A DNA stretch of 64,000 nucleotides from Glaciimonas sp. CA11.2 (GCF_034314045.1 NZ_JAVIWL010000001.1:1240001-1304000); one strand, 5' to 3'. Numbered from the stretch's first letter, positions 1-11,098 are shown. Made by a program: numbers and translations. The notes: generated from the letters alone by a model not told the origin.

Positions 1-524
1 GGTTGTCGCAAACCAATTTTACGTATGTTGTTCGCCTCTTCTTTTGAGGTAGCAAAAAAAACGCTAACGTGATTAAGAATGCGGCGCTGGTAAATAAGCA
101 TTGCCAAAGATTTCTTTACGCGCTTTTGTGCCAGAGACCATGGCTCCAGCATCCCTCTTGGTGACAGAAAGAAGGGGATACCACCTTTACGAGCAGAAAA
201 TGCGGACCAAAAATTGGTCGCCCCCCATAGCCCATGATCGTGGATACCCTCAACTTTGGCTTCACGAATAAGTGCGACTAATTTCTGCCTCAGATAAAAC
301 CCGAGCTTTCCAGGCAATCCCGCATCCTCCGCAACGACGGTACCAACACCCTTCTCGCTAGGAAGACACCGTAAATCGGATGCAGTCGAGTCCGCCATCG
401 TCACCAGGTAAATCGTTACGCCAATGCTTGCCAATGCATCACTCAGGGAACTAACCGTCCTAGACGGCCCTCCCCTATCCACCGACAATGATCCAACCGT
501 ATGTAAAAAAATCATCATGTCCAT
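1..524 (-). CDS. GT4-family glycosyltransferase, N-terminal part (cut by window edge)
   Basis: Translating the minus strand from an ATG at 524 gives an open frame that runs off the left edge (about 174 residues). The start contains a GT-B N-domain signature (HTVGSLSVDRGGPSRTV), followed by IHDHGLWG and a PRGMLEPW motif. These are typical of GT4 sugar transferases that build exopolysaccharide or O-antigen repeat units in the cytoplasm. The C-terminal nucleotide-sugar binding half with the EX7E motif lies outside the window. It is the most downstream visible gene of the minus-strand polysaccharide locus, after wzy. The donor and acceptor sugars cannot be inferred. Confidence 0.85.
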   Translation of the reverse strand, partial: MDMMIFLHTVGSLSVDRGGPSRTVSSLSDALASIGVTIYLVTMADSTASDLRCLPSEKGVGTVVAEDAGLPGKLGFYLRQKLVALIREAKVEGIHDHGLWGATNFWSAFSARKGGIPFFLSPRGMLEPWSLAQKRVKKSLAMLIYQRRILNHVSVFFATSKEEANNIRKIGLRQ

Positions 525-632
525 ATAACTTCTGCACTAACATTATTCGTTTATATTACTTCAAGAATCGCGGAGAAATCCTCATCAACGCAATCTTCTG
601 CCTACCTGTAATCTATATTGAAATTAATATAA

Positions 633-1967
633 CTAAGTATTACCCCTCATTTTTAAATACCCTTTATTACTTTTATAAGCCATCATTACTATTCCAGAAA
701 AAACCCACCAAGCAAATTTATATCTTGGTTCCACTACACCAAAGGAGCCAGTAGCAGCTGCAGTGACAAGGTTTATAAGTAATAATAAAAATAAAACACC
801 TAATACAGAAAATAAAAGTGCGTACCTATTGTCATTAGAAGAAGTTTGGATTTGAGTTTTAAAAATTCCAAAAAATAAATAGAAGTTAATACAAAATACA
901 GAAAGAGATATCCATCCATCAGTCGTAATATACGTGGCTGCAGACAGCGAAGGAAATGGATAAAAAATAATATATACCCATTGTAGCAATCCATTTTTTA
1001 CTAAAATAGCACTTCCATTCGCAGTGCCATAAAGACCACTAAGCGTGGTTAAATCATTATCATTGGATATTAACCCAAATAATAAGTAAATTGATTGAGG
1101 CAAGTTCGAAAGCACTACGACAGAAACAATTACAAAAATAAGAATTAGTTTTAATGATATTTTCCAAATAATGGAAGTATTTTTTATTATCAAAAAAAAT
1201 ACTGGAATAATTAACACTAATAAAAAGATAGATCTTAACTGTACGGTTAGAAATCCAAATAGCAAGAATAAAATCCAACGCCCCATTATTCCATAATAAA
1301 TTGACACCATTAATAATGCGACAAGTAAAAAGTCTTTACGTAAATGAAAAGCATGTTCAGATATTGAAAAATTCATGAAAATCAATAAAGAAAATAATGT
1401 AGCAGTATATTTTGAAATCCCTTTATTTGAATATAGTCCCGCTATTAATACCGAAAAATAGGCTATAACCATAGCACATACTACATTAATTAATAAATAG
1501 ATTCCTGGTCCACATTCAATACCGAAAACGGAATAAATGACTCCCAAAAACCAAAACATTCCAAAATTTGGAACAATATAGCCACTAATATCTGCTGCTT
1601 CTTTTACATGGCTAAAAGAGGTTATTTGATCAAATAACTTGAAATTAATAGAAATAGTTTCAGCAATGTTATGATAAAGTTTACTATCAGAATCGCCAAT
1701 AATAAATTGGCCATTAATCGGATTCGCAGACAACAATAAAAAATACTGAAGAGCAATACATCCGGCAGCGATAAGAGCGGCAGTCCCGGCAGCAGATTTA
1801 GAGGGATTTTTTACATTTCTCCAAACAATACCTATTGCGCAAAAATAGCTTAATAATATAAAGAAACCAAAAAATCCAACGCCAGCATTCAAGGTTATGG
1901 CGGCGTGGACCGAAAAAATAATACAAAGAAAAGTAGCCAAAAAAGCTGGCAAATTAGTGTTTTTCAT
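633..1967 (-). CDS. Wzy-like polysaccharide polymerase (O-antigen ligase/polymerase-type membrane protein)
   Basis: The protein has 444 residues and is almost entirely hydrophobic, with about ten or more predicted membrane segments. A larger soluble loop between roughly residues 60 and 120 follows the first helices, which is the usual layout of Wzy polymerases. Wzy joins lipid-linked repeat units on the periplasmic side of the inner membrane. Primary sequence is poorly conserved in this family, so the call rests on topology and on its place among wzx, glycosyltransferases and wza-wzb-wzc. The ATG at 1967 is preferred to an upstream TTG at 1976. The gene is clearly more AT-rich than the export genes, as is common for serotype-specific parts of such loci. 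Confidence 0.7.
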   Translation of the reverse strand: MKNTNLPAFLATFLCIIFSVHAAITLNAGVGFFGFFILLSYFCAIGIVWRNVKNPSKSAAGTAALIAAGCIALQYFLLLSANPINGQFIIGDSDSKLYHNIAETISINFKLFDQITSFSHVKEAADISGYIVPNFGMFWFLGVIYSVFGIECGPGIYLLINVVCAMVIAYFSVLIAGLYSNKGISKYTATLFSLLIFMNFSISEHAFHLRKDFLLVALLMVSIYYGIMGRWILFLLFGFLTVQLRSIFLLVLIIPVFFLIIKNTSIIWKISLKLILIFVIVSVVVLSNLPQSIYLLFGLISNDNDLTTLSGLYGTANGSAILVKNGLLQWVYIIFYPFPSLSAATYITTDGWISLSVFCINFYLFFGIFKTQIQTSSNDNRYALLFSVLGVLFLLLLINLVTAAATGSFGVVEPRYKFAWWVFSGIVMMAYKSNKGYLKMRGNT

Positions 1968-2094
1968 TCCGCTCAATATAATTAATATTGAGTTAAATTT
2001 TATTGATTGTCATTTAATTAAAAACAATACGATTTTATTAAGCCAAGAAAATAATCCAAATAAATTCAACATAAACACTATTTAAATAATAAAT

Positions 2095-3015
2095 TTATGT
2101 ATTTTTGTTTCTAATAGTCATTCGTATCAACAGACGTGCAATAGTAAAAAAAATAGATTGACCTATGGAAACTCTTATATCTATAAATAAGGCTTTAAAC
2201 GCAATCTTTAATCCACAAAACCTTAAAGCTAATTTCACTGGTCTTCGAGCAATCTGAGAAGCCGTATAAGAGCATAATTTCGCGTGCATTTTCTTATCGC
2301 CGGTAATTTTGAAATACGTAGCTAAACGTTCATGGACCTTTAGAGTAGCTGAAATAAATCTTTCGTGATTTTTACTATTATTGTTTTGGTGCAACCTCAC
2401 CCAAACGGGCATATCGCTGGCAATAATAGAATAGCCAGCGATACATAGTTTTGAGGCGAAATCCCAATCTTCACGTTCGTGTAAAAGTGCATCAAAACCT
2501 TCGAGTTCTTCAAATATATTTTTTGAAATCATAAACCCCGTTGGTACAAAAAATTTTCCTAATAAAATACTTTCCAAAGAACTATCATGTATTTCCAGTG
2601 GGCCTCTCAACCCATACTCCCCGTCAAGGAAATAATTTTTTTGCCCTGCGATTACAATCTCAATTAGTTTAGTAATATTCGCAAGATTTAATAAATTTTT
2701 AATATAATCAGACGGTAGCAAGTCATCATTATCCAGAAAAAGAATCAGAGAATATTTTGATACTGCAACGCCTAAATTTCTTGCTTTGGAGCGACCCACA
2801 TTTATTTTTAAAGAAACCAACTTTGCCCAGGTTATATCTCTTATCTTTTCTTCAATTAAATTAACAGAGTTATCAGTTGAGGCGTCGTCGACAATTATTA
2901 ATTCAATTAAAGAACTTACGTTTTGAGCAAGAATGCACTCTATTGCCTGAGCAATAAATTTCTCTCCATTGTAATTAGGGATTACGACGGAAACGTTATA
3001 CTCTTTTTTTCGCAT
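2095..3015 (-). CDS. GT2-family glycosyltransferase
   Basis: The N-terminus VSVVIPNYNGEKFI is the classic GT-A fold start of family GT2. It is followed by IIVDDASTDNS (nucleotide-binding Asp) and by LDNDDLLPSDY, which supplies the DXD-type metal site. The sequence HEREDWDFASKL carries the ED motif expected for the catalytic base. The enzyme is cytoplasmic and would transfer a nucleotide-activated sugar to the lipid-linked repeat unit. The ATG at 3015 is chosen over TTG 3030. The start overlaps the end of the flippase gene by 20 bases, which suggests translational coupling. The sugar specificity is unknown. Confidence 0.88.
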   Translation of the reverse strand: MRKKEYNVSVVIPNYNGEKFIAQAIECILAQNVSSLIELIIVDDASTDNSVNLIEEKIRDITWAKLVSLKINVGRSKARNLGVAVSKYSLILFLDNDDLLPSDYIKNLLNLANITKLIEIVIAGQKNYFLDGEYGLRGPLEIHDSSLESILLGKFFVPTGFMISKNIFEELEGFDALLHEREDWDFASKLCIAGYSIIASDMPVWVRLHQNNNSKNHERFISATLKVHERLATYFKITGDKKMHAKLCSYTASQIARRPVKLALRFCGLKIAFKALFIDIRVSIGQSIFFTIARLLIRMTIRNKNT

Positions 3016-4219
3016 GATATATGACGGCAAGCAAGATAAAGTCTATTGATATAAGTCCAACGAGTAAGGAGTTGCCCCCAAAATGGGAAGTGTTTTGTGA
3101 AAGTAAATGTATTCCAATCCCCACTAATAATGCAGATACTGCAGAAATGGCACCAATTTCTGGTCGTGATATTGCCATTGCAGCTGAAAAATATATTTGG
3201 GACAAAGTGCTGAAAAATCCAATAAATAAAGCTAAATCTAAGTATTTCATTCCCATCCCAAATTTAGAACCAAAAATCGCGGTAAATAAATCATTACCAA
3301 ACAATTTCACAAACGCATAACTTAAGAAGAGAGGGATACAGAGAATTACTACAGCATGCAAGCTTTGTCGTGCTACATTTTCATCTCTTTTCTTCTCCGA
3401 GAGTAATATCGCTGCAACAGGCTTAATAAAAGTCAGACAAACGTTCGCGATGGCTGTAGAAACATTATAGAGGCCGGCTTCACCCAGTCCAATGAATCTC
3501 GCAATATAAAGCTGAGGAGCCTGCATAAGAAACATGCGGGGAATATCAACTACATGCGTCTTCAAACAAAATCTTACTACCGTTACCAGACTTATTTGAT
3601 CTCCATTAGTACTTTTCGATAATTCATTAACGACAATTTTTCTCCAGCCAAATAATAGTGAAATAAAAGAGGCAATCGCTGCACCATATATTAATGAAAC
3701 GGCACCATAACCAGCTTTAAATAATAAAAATCCTGATATGACATATGCCAATGTTTCAATATTACATGTTCTTCCATATTCTTTGTAATAACCGTTCCCC
3801 ATTAATCCATTTTTTACAAAATCATTTAAAAGAAATATAACTAAAACGAAGAAAAAAGTCGCATGCATACCGCTGAATATTTTGGAGCCAGGATAAAAAT
3901 AAAATATTAGCCAGACAAATGAAACAGCAACTATGGCGTAGACTAATAACGTCCATTGAATTTTTTTTGGACTTAATCCAGTTCCATTGGTACCAAATTT
4001 TGATAAGCCTCTTCCGATACCTAATGTTGATAACCACGTAAGCAACTGCAAAGTAGCCAGTATTGTGGTGGCATAACCTCGTCCTTCTGGTCCTAATATT
4101 CTTGCAGAATAAATTGTTAATCCAAGTGTGGCTATTATTTGAAATAATTGAACGATAGTTTGCCTTACAGATCGTTTCACAAATACATCCAGCCCAGGCG
4201 ACCTAAAATTAATTTTCAC
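2996..4219 (-). CDS. Wzx-type lipid-linked oligosaccharide flippase
   Basis: This 407-residue polytopic protein starts with RQTIVQLFQIIATLGLTIYSARILGPEGRG, the conserved first segment of MATE/MOP-superfamily polysaccharide flippases (broken here only for quotation; the key residues are R-ILGPEGRG). It has roughly twelve hydrophobic segments. Wzx flips undecaprenyl-PP-linked repeat units across the inner membrane for Wzy. The start appears to be GTG at 4219; no clear Shine-Dalgarno is visible before it. It lies directly upstream of the GT2 gene, overlapping it, and downstream of a GT4 gene. Confidence 0.85.
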   Translation of the reverse strand: MKINFRSPGLDVFVKRSVRQTIVQLFQIIATLGLTIYSARILGPEGRGYATTILATLQLLTWLSTLGIGRGLSKFGTNGTGLSPKKIQWTLLVYAIVAVSFVWLIFYFYPGSKIFSGMHATFFFVLVIFLLNDFVKNGLMGNGYYKEYGRTCNIETLAYVISGFLLFKAGYGAVSLIYGAAIASFISLLFGWRKIVVNELSKSTNGDQISLVTVVRFCLKTHVVDIPRMFLMQAPQLYIARFIGLGEAGLYNVSTAIANVCLTFIKPVAAILLSEKKRDENVARQSLHAVVILCIPLFLSYAFVKLFGNDLFTAIFGSKFGMGMKYLDLALFIGFFSTLSQIYFSAAMAISRPEIGAISAVSALLVGIGIHLLSQNTSHFGGNSLLVGLISIDFILLAVIYHAKKRV

Positions 4220-4308
4220 GTTTTTTATTGAATTTTCTATATTTTACAAAAATAGCAATTGTTGAATGAAACAAATGTTCATAAAAGCTACCGTGTAAAT
4301 TACTTTAT

Positions 4309-5391
4309 TTATTTTGCCAACCTGATCAGATGAGTGTGCCAGTGAGCCGAATAATTTTTAAAGTTGAATTTTTCATCGAAATGAGTCTTTGCAAGCCGGC
4401 CAGCGCTATTACGCGCGTCAAGGTTATTGACGTAATAAGATATGGAATGCACTAAAGCGCTCACATCACCATATTCAACAAGCAGGCCGTCAAGTCCATT
4501 CTCGATAACCTCGGGCGTTCCACCGTGATTGCCGCCGATACAGGGTACGCCATACCGCATTGCTTCCAGAAACACGATTCCAAACCCTTCTTTTTTGCTC
4601 GGCATAATGAATAACTTTGCTGCCTGATAAGCAGCCTGAAGATCTTCGTCAGATAAACGTCCAAAGAATTTACACAACTCTCCCACTCCTGCGCTTTGGG
4701 CATATTGCTCAATACGATCACGATCATCACCATCGCCTACAACATTTAATGTGACTGCAATACCTTCTGACCGTAAACACTTAATGCTATCAATTAACGT
4801 ATCTATTCCTTTATATCGTTCTTCTGCTGCAAGCCTAGCGACAAATAGAACGGGAAACTTTCCAGCGAGCATAAATTTTTGACTGGGCGCCGCGACCATA
4901 CGCTCTGCGCAAAGAGAAATAATATGGTAATTTCCCCCAAGTAATCCATTAACCTTTTTATTTTCAATAGCAGTAAAGTTGGTTGTTGCCACAACCGAAT
5001 CAGCTTGTCTCAAGGCCAAACGCTCAAGAAAAGTATTACGTTTCCATGCTTCAATGCCATGAAGAATTATTATGTAGCCTTTTATAAGGCCCACTCGCCT
5101 TGCCAGCCAAGTTATTGGGCTTAGATGTAAATGTCCAACAATTACAACGTGCCCCTTGTACCGGCCACTTAAAGCCTCAAAAACAAAACGGACTTTACTC
5201 CCAGCACAGCCGCAGATCGCTGCGGCAGTCTCAACCGACTTTTCATTAAGTTGCGCAGACGTATTGTTTAATACGAGACCGCAGATCGATGCATCGTCAA
5301 TTTGATGCAGCATCTCCCAAAGTCGCCACATGTAACTTTGTACGCCTCCGCGTGAAGCCATATCAGGAGCCCACAATGCGAACTTTTTCAT
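4309..5391 (-). CDS. GT4-family glycosyltransferase
   Basis: The protein has 360 residues with a GT-B fold. The N-domain begins WAPDMASRGGVQSYMWRL (glycine-rich acceptor loop). The C-domain contains LFVARLAAEERYKGIDTL and MPSKKEGFGIVFLEAMRYG, in which the two glutamates form the EX7E donor-binding motif. It should add a sugar to the repeat unit at the cytoplasmic face of the membrane. Its ATG overlaps the stop codon of the upstream asnB-like gene in an ATGA arrangement, so the two are probably translationally coupled. The exact sugar is not predictable. Confidence 0.9.
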   Translation of the reverse strand: MKKFALWAPDMASRGGVQSYMWRLWEMLHQIDDASICGLVLNNTSAQLNEKSVETAAAICGCAGSKVRFVFEALSGRYKGHVVIVGHLHLSPITWLARRVGLIKGYIIILHGIEAWKRNTFLERLALRQADSVVATTNFTAIENKKVNGLLGGNYHIISLCAERMVAAPSQKFMLAGKFPVLFVARLAAEERYKGIDTLIDSIKCLRSEGIAVTLNVVGDGDDRDRIEQYAQSAGVGELCKFFGRLSDEDLQAAYQAAKLFIMPSKKEGFGIVFLEAMRYGVPCIGGNHGGTPEVIENGLDGLLVEYGDVSALVHSISYYVNNLDARNSAGRLAKTHFDEKFNFKNYSAHWHTHLIRLAK

Positions 5392-7211
5392 AGATGCGCT
5401 TTAAAATCCGGTTCAATTGCATTGGTGAAGTGCTCAATAACATGCCTGCTCCATGCTCGGATCGTAGGCTGTCGTTGAGACTTAACCACTTTATTGGCGT
5501 GCCAGCTTCCGATTGGAACACTAAAACCAGTTTTAGCCCTAAACACGATCTCATCTGGAAGTGGAGGTACGGGTGCTGATCCAAGTAACTGCTTGCCACT
5601 TATACCTGCACCTGTGGTTAATACCTTCTGCCACGTCGGAATATCGACAAGCGGGACGCGAAGCTCAACGGAGTGGGCCATGCTAGTCCAATCGCTATCA
5701 CGTAATAGCTGATTTCTCATATACCAGCATGCTTCTAACGCCGCGACTTTACTATGCGGTTGCTTTAAATGCCTCTCGCTCTGATTAAGCAAATAAACAG
5801 TATTGAGCTCGTCCAACCCCTCTTTAACGGTGCCCGGCTCGAGGACACTGTAAAGCTCCCAAGGCATCATGAGAGCGCGGCGCAGCAGGTAAGCTCCACC
5901 GTAGCTCCCACCATACTCAAGTAATCCGGAATATTTCGGCGTCATCGTTCGTGAGAAAAATGGCGCACTAGCGAAACGTAATCCCCGCCCTAATCCTGGC
6001 AAGCCAGAAAAAGGACCAACCGTATTAACCAATCTTGGGATTTGTCGAAAGGCTGGATACCCACGTAGAAGCTCATCCCCTCCTAATCCAGAAATTGCTA
6101 CTTTGAAACCAGCATCTGCCGCGGCTTTACAAACAAAATAGCTGTTGAGGCCATCAATAGTCGGCTGATCCATCGCGTTCAGGAATTGGCCTTTGAGCTC
6201 TACGAACTCCTCACGATTAACCCAACGGGTTTGATGCTCGGAGCCAATCTTCCTGGCAAATTTTTCTGCAAGAGGTACTTCATCTAAATGAGTGCCACGA
6301 TACTCATCGAAACCAATCGTTAGTGTATGTACTTTTTCGCCACTGACTTCCTTAGCCAGTGCTGCCAACGCAGTAGAGTCCACACCTGATGATAAAAAAA
6401 TTCCCACGGGAACATCTGCGATTAGGTGATGCTTCATTGTGTCAAGCATCGCTTCTCGCACTACGTGACGAGCGTCGTCTGGACTCATATCACAAGCGTT
6501 TACCTCTCCTTCGGCAACCAATTCGGCAATATCAAAAAATCGTATTTGACGATTTGCTCCACTTGTTGATATCCAGCAAGCAGTACCTGCAGGAATACTT
6601 CGTACCCCTTTATACAAGGTATATGGCTCTGGAATGTGTCCCCAAAGGTAAAAGCCTACTTGGCCAGCAGCATCGGTACGTGTGTCGATCGCCCCACCCG
6701 CCAACAGGGCTTTTACCTGCGACGCAATTCGCATGGTCGTCCCGTTATCTGATATGTAAAGGGGCTTAATACCAAACGGGTCTCGTGCAAGGAAGAGTCC
6801 CTGTTTATTAGAATCCCAAATCACGAATGCATACATTCCGCGTAACCTTGAACACATGTCTTCGCCCCACTCTAACCATGCAGCAAGAAGCACTTCTGTG
6901 TCGCTATGGCTGTTGAAGTAATGTCCTTTTTGCTCCAATTCATTACGTAATTCCTTGAAGTTATAAATTTCCCCATTAAATATTATTTGGACATTCCCAT
7001 CTTTCGATCCCATTGGTTGGTGTCCACCTTCTGAGAGATCAATAATTGCCAACCGTCTATGACCAAGGCCAACTTTTCCATTTGCAGAAATCCAATGACC
7101 AGCGCCATCCGGTCCCCGCTTGCCCATATGATCACGAATTTTTATCAACTCTTCTCGGTCAATTGCAGGACCAGTGGAGGCATAAGCAAATATAGCAACT
7201 AAACCACACAT
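5388..7211 (-). CDS. asnB: Asparagine synthetase B-like glutamine amidotransferase of the polysaccharide locus
   Basis: The protein has 607 residues. It begins MCGLVAIF, where Cys2 is the class II glutaminase nucleophile, followed by RGPDGAGHW and FNGEIYNF glutamine-site motifs. The synthetase half has the PP-loop LSSGVDSTAL (about residue 275), where ATP activates a carboxylate by adenylation. Genes of this type are common in O-antigen and exopolysaccharide clusters, where they are thought to amidate uronic acids or amino-acid substituents rather than supply asparagine. That role here is inference from context. It ends in an ATGA overlap with the next glycosyltransferase gene, and a 172-base gap separates it from fcl. 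Confidence 0.85.
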   Translation of the reverse strand: MCGLVAIFAYASTGPAIDREELIKIRDHMGKRGPDGAGHWISANGKVGLGHRRLAIIDLSEGGHQPMGSKDGNVQIIFNGEIYNFKELRNELEQKGHYFNSHSDTEVLLAAWLEWGEDMCSRLRGMYAFVIWDSNKQGLFLARDPFGIKPLYISDNGTTMRIASQVKALLAGGAIDTRTDAAGQVGFYLWGHIPEPYTLYKGVRSIPAGTACWISTSGANRQIRFFDIAELVAEGEVNACDMSPDDARHVVREAMLDTMKHHLIADVPVGIFLSSGVDSTALAALAKEVSGEKVHTLTIGFDEYRGTHLDEVPLAEKFARKIGSEHQTRWVNREEFVELKGQFLNAMDQPTIDGLNSYFVCKAAADAGFKVAISGLGGDELLRGYPAFRQIPRLVNTVGPFSGLPGLGRGLRFASAPFFSRTMTPKYSGLLEYGGSYGGAYLLRRALMMPWELYSVLEPGTVKEGLDELNTVYLLNQSERHLKQPHSKVAALEACWYMRNQLLRDSDWTSMAHSVELRVPLVDIPTWQKVLTTGAGISGKQLLGSAPVPPLPDEIVFRAKTGFSVPIGSWHANKVVKSQRQPTIRAWSRHVIEHFTNAIEPDFKAHL

Positions 7212-7383
7212 GCGAATCCTCTCAATGATTGCGATAGTTTATCTAATGGAGAAATAGCTAGTGCAATCCTTACAACCCAAGGAACACTGAAAGAACTCCC
7301 TATCATCGAAAGTTGTTTGCTAAATTTCAAAAAAAACGCTACGTTTCTATAGCTCACGTAGCCTATTCCATTCCTGATAATGT

Positions 7384-8343
7384 TCATTTTTTTTCAGCCA
7401 CCAGGAACGCTTCATAGGCTAGCTTGATTCCCTTTATCAAATCTATATTTGCCTTCCATCCCATTTCACCCATTAGAGATACGTCAAGTAGTTTCTGAGG
7501 CGGACCATCCGGTTTGCTTAGGTCGAACATAAGCTCCCCTTTAAAACCCACCACATTCATTATTATTTCAGCCAATTCGCGAATTGTCACATCTTCGCCA
7601 GTCCCAATATTTATGTGCGACCCCATTGGCAAAGTATGTGCGTCGTAATTTATACGATCGAGTTCCATCACATGCACGCAAGCATCAGCAACGTCTTCAA
7701 CATGTAAAAATTCGCGGCGCGGCGTTCCGCTACCCCATACTGAAACATGTCTTGCATCGACTACTTTAGCTTCGTGGAAGCGTCGAATTAAGCCCGGAAT
7801 TACATGACTATTTGTTGGATGATAATGATCTCCGGGACCGTATAGGTTTGTCGGCATAACGCTGCGATAATCTGTACCGTATTGTCGATTGTAGCTTTCG
7901 CACAATTTTATACCAGCTATCTTCGCTATTGCATACGCTTCGTTGGTAGGTTCAAGTCGTCCAGTAAGCAGATATTTCTCTTTTATCGGTTGCTCGGCTA
8001 AACGCGGATAGATGCAGGATGAGCCTAGAAATAACAGTTTTTGAACACCAGTCTTCCATGACTGATGAATCACATTCGCTTCGACCATCAAGTTTTGGTA
8101 AATAAATTCAGCGGGGTATGTGTGGTTGGCATGAATACCGCCAACCTTAGCTGCCGCCATATACACTTCGTCAATTCGCTGCGACTCAAAAAACGCCTTT
8201 ACTTGCCCTTGATCCTCTAAGTCGAGTTCCGTATGGGTGCGAGTAATAATATTTTTATAATCGCGCTTCTTGAGCTCACGCAAAATGGCAGCGCCTACCA
8301 TGCCGCGGTGACCTGCCACGAAAATTACTTTGTTTTTTTGCAT
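7384..8343 (-). CDS. fcl: GDP-L-fucose synthase
   Basis: This 319-residue NAD(P)-dependent epimerase/reductase converts GDP-4-keto-6-deoxymannose to GDP-L-fucose. The Rossmann glycine motif [10 protein letters not shown] is near the start, and the catalytic YXXXK appears in [10 protein letters not shown]. The sequences [16 protein letters not shown] and [11 protein letters not shown] are diagnostic for Fcl/WcaG. It lies six bases downstream of gmd, which supplies its substrate, so manC-gmd-fcl form a nucleotide-sugar operon. Fucose (or a derivative) is therefore a likely component of the exopolysaccharide. Confidence 0.96.
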   Translation of the reverse strand: MQKNKVIFVAGHRGMVGAAILRELKKRDYKNIITRTHTELDLEDQGQVKAFFESQRIDEVYMAAAKVGGIHANHTYPAEFIYQNLMVEANVIHQSWKTGVQKLLFLGSSCIYPRLAEQPIKEKYLLTGRLEPTNEAYAIAKIAGIKLCESYNRQYGTDYRSVMPTNLYGPGDHYHPTNSHVIPGLIRRFHEAKVVDARHVSVWGSGTPRREFLHVEDVADACVHVMELDRINYDAHTLPMGSHINIGTGEDVTIRELAEIIMNVVGFKGELMFDLSKPDGPPQKLLDVSLMGEMGWKANIDLIKGIKLAYEAFLVAEKK

Positions 8344-8349
8344 TATCTT

Positions 8350-9480
8350 CTACTCAACGCTTACGGAAATCTTATAACCATTTTTCTTTAATAGCGCGTG
8401 CTGGCTAGCTAGGTCAAAATCGTGGGCTATCATTTCTATTATCATTTCATCTAACGTAATCTCGGGCACCCAGCCAAGTTTTTCTTTCGCTTTTGTCGGA
8501 TCACCCAAAAGAGTTTCCACTTCCGCGGGTCGAAAATAACGAGAATCTACTTTAACTATCACGTCGCCTATCTCTATTGCTCGGGCCTTATCGCCACTCA
8601 CAGCTTGTACGATGGCGACTTCGTTTACTCCTTGGCCTTCAAAACGGAGGTCAATACCGAGTTGAGCCGCGCTCTTACTGACAAACTCACGAACAGAAAC
8701 TTGCTTACCCGTGGCAATAACAAAATCGTCTGGCTCATCCTGTTGCAACATTAACCATTGCATACGAACGTAGTCACGCGCATGTCCCCAATCACGCAAA
8801 GAATCTAAATTTCCCAAATATAAACAGGGTTCCAAACCTAAGGCGATGTTAGCCAAGCCTCGCGTTATCTTCCGCGTTACAAATGTTTCCCCTCGCCGAG
8901 GACTCTCATGGTTAAACAAAATACCGTTGCACGCATACAAACCATATGCCTCACGATAATTTACCGTCATCCAGTAGGCATATAGCTTAGCAACAGCGTA
9001 AGGACTACGAGGATAAAAAGGTGTTGTTTCCGTTTGCGGAGTCTCTTGAACAAGGCCATAAAGTTCACTCGTACTTGCTTGGTAAAACCGTGTTTTTTTC
9101 TCCAAACCCAAAATACGAATCGCCTCTAATAACCGTAGAGTTCCCATTCCGTCGATGTCACCGGTATATTCTGGCGACTCGAAGCTTACAGCCACGTGGC
9201 TTTGCGCGGCTAAATTGTAAAGTTCATCTGGTTGTGTTTGCTGGATGATGCGAATCAAATTGGTTCCATCTGACAAGTCACCGTAGTGCAAAACAAAGTT
9301 TCTATGATCTATATGGGGATCTTGGTATAAATGGTCCACGCGTGCCGTATTAAATTGACTAGCCCGGCGCTTGATACCATGAACTATGTATCCTTTTTCA
9401 AGCAAAAATTCAGCTAGGTAAGAACCGTCTTGCCCAGTGATTCCGGTAATGAGAGCGACTTTTGGATGCGATGGATTCAT
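8350..9480 (-). CDS. gmd: GDP-mannose 4,6-dehydratase
   Basis: The protein has 376 residues. The N-terminus has the extended-SDR motif [19 protein letters not shown], and the active site is [15 protein letters not shown] with the catalytic Tyr and Lys. Gmd makes GDP-4-keto-6-deoxy-D-mannose, the precursor of GDP-L-fucose, GDP-rhamnose and GDP-perosamine. With fcl immediately downstream, the fucose branch is the natural reading. A five-base gap follows manC, so the three genes are probably cotranscribed. The length and motif order match the family fully. Confidence 0.97.
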   Translation of the reverse strand: MNPSHPKVALITGITGQDGSYLAEFLLEKGYIVHGIKRRASQFNTARVDHLYQDPHIDHRNFVLHYGDLSDGTNLIRIIQQTQPDELYNLAAQSHVAVSFESPEYTGDIDGMGTLRLLEAIRILGLEKKTRFYQASTSELYGLVQETPQTETTPFYPRSPYAVAKLYAYWMTVNYREAYGLYACNGILFNHESPRRGETFVTRKITRGLANIALGLEPCLYLGNLDSLRDWGHARDYVRMQWLMLQQDEPDDFVIATGKQVSVREFVSKSAAQLGIDLRFEGQGVNEVAIVQAVSGDKARAIEIGDVIVKVDSRYFRPAEVETLLGDPTKAKEKLGWVPEITLDEMIIEMIAHDFDLASQHALLKKNGYKISVSVE

Positions 9481-9485
9481 TTTAT

Positions 9486-10922
9486 TCAGGCTTGATTTTT
9501 AATTGGGATAACTGAGGCAATGCGCCCATATGCATCGTCAAAACGCACAATATCGTCTTCTCCTAGGTAACTACCACTTTGCACTTCGATGAGTTCCAGT
9601 GGTGTTTTCCCCGGATTTTCTAATCTGTGAGTAGTGCCCAAAGGAATATAAGTGGATTGGTTTTCTGAAAGTAGAAAGGTTTCATCGCCACGAGTGACTT
9701 TTGCGGTCCCTTTTACAACAATCCAATGCTCCGCTCTATGGTGGTGCATTTGAAGAGAGAGTTGTGCGCCTGGTTTTACGGTAATGCGCTTAACTTGAAA
9801 ACGGTCACCGCTATCCACACTGTCATATACGCCCCAAGGGCGGGCAGTTCGCCTATGCTGTGTCGCTTGAGAAATGGCCTGTTGCTCAAGGTACGTTACT
9901 ACTTCTTTGACTTTTTCTGCGTGACTGGCCGCAACGACCATCACAGCATCAGGCGTATCAATAATGATTAAATCAGTCGTCCCTAGTGCCACTACCAATC
10001 GATGAGGCGCATGCACAAACGTATTCTTTGAGTCCAGCACATGTCCTTGTCCATAATTACGATTCCCGTCTGCGTCAGCCTCATTTAGTGTCGCTACTGC
10101 ATTCCAACTACCTACGTCACTCCATTGACCGGTGTACGGAACTACGACGACTGACTGACTTTTTTCTAATACGGCGTAGTCGATGCTATCCGCACGACAG
10201 GACGTAAATGCTTCCGGATCAAGGCGAATAAATGCCCCATCAACACTTTGTTTCTCCACAGCCTGTTTACAATTTTGAAGAATATCCAGTGCATGCTCAG
10301 ATAAGGCATTTAATAAAACACTCGCCTTGATAAGAAAAATACCTGCGTTCCAAAGATTGCCACCACGCAGTAAAAGGCTTTTAGCAGTTTCAGTATTCGG
10401 CTTCTCTTTGAATTGCTCCACTCGAAAGGTATAACCATCTTCCAATACGATACCTTGGGCGATATAACCGTATGCCGTACTTGGAAAAGTCGGCACAATT
10501 CCAAAAGTGACAATGTTACCCGCCTCCGCAGCAGGTACCGCTCTTTTGACGGTCTTGGCAAAAGCCAATCCGTCGGGAATATGGTGGTCAGCCGGGGCAA
10601 ATAATAGTAAATCATCAGGACCGGAATTTAATGCGGCCACCGCCATGGCAGGCGCGGTATTCCTACCCATAGGTTCCAAGATATGACGCGCTTTTACCTT
10701 TGCGGCATCGCTCGCCTCTTGCACCAAAAATCGATGCTCTTCGGCAGCTACAGTCATGACCGTGTCGGATAAATAAAGCATGCGTTCAAAAGTAAGTTGT
10801 ACCAAACTTTTTTTGTCGACTAAAGGCACAAACTGCTTTGGAAAAGCTTTGCGCGACAGCGGCCACAATCGTGTGCCGCTTCCACCACAGAGGATGATTG
10901 GTAATATTTTGGGATTGGTCAT
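9486..10922 (-). CDS. manC: Mannose-1-phosphate guanylyltransferase / mannose-6-phosphate isomerase
   Basis: The 478-residue length is that of the bifunctional type II enzyme. The N-terminal nucleotidyltransferase signature is [21 protein letters not shown], quoted in part, with the pyrophosphorylase Lys in FKEKP. The C-terminal cupin isomerase half has [17 protein letters not shown], with metal-binding histidines. The enzyme makes GDP-mannose for gmd and fcl next door. No phosphomannomutase gene is seen in the window, so mannose-1-phosphate must come from elsewhere. A 176-base non-coding gap separates it from the upstream transferase gene; nothing clear is seen in that gap. Confidence 0.96.
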   Translation of the reverse strand: MTNPKILPIILCGGSGTRLWPLSRKAFPKQFVPLVDKKSLVQLTFERMLYLSDTVMTVAAEEHRFLVQEASDAAKVKARHILEPMGRNTAPAMAVAALNSGPDDLLLFAPADHHIPDGLAFAKTVKRAVPAAEAGNIVTFGIVPTFPSTAYGYIAQGIVLEDGYTFRVEQFKEKPNTETAKSLLLRGGNLWNAGIFLIKASVLLNALSEHALDILQNCKQAVEKQSVDGAFIRLDPEAFTSCRADSIDYAVLEKSQSVVVVPYTGQWSDVGSWNAVATLNEADADGNRNYGQGHVLDSKNTFVHAPHRLVVALGTTDLIIIDTPDAVMVVAASHAEKVKEVVTYLEQQAISQATQHRRTARPWGVYDSVDSGDRFQVKRITVKPGAQLSLQMHHHRAEHWIVVKGTAKVTRGDETFLLSENQSTYIPLGTTHRLENPGKTPLELIEVQSGSYLGEDDIVRFDDAYGRIASVIPIKNQA

Positions 10923-11098
10923 GGTACTTTTTTTTACGTTGTTGTCTTGGTTCGTGCCGTTATCAGAGCATTCGCATTGAATGCCAGATTTACATTCAGA
11001 AAAAGGTAGGCCATATTATCTTTAATATATTCAAAATATTATGGTCAGGTTTTGCTTCCCCCTGCACACCAGGCTATCCCTCTGAAAATCTACTACTA

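Noticed and set aside
7199..7387. 62-residue frame between asnB and fcl
   Set aside because: It lacks a good ribosome site and any family features, and it overlaps the starts and ends of both neighbours.
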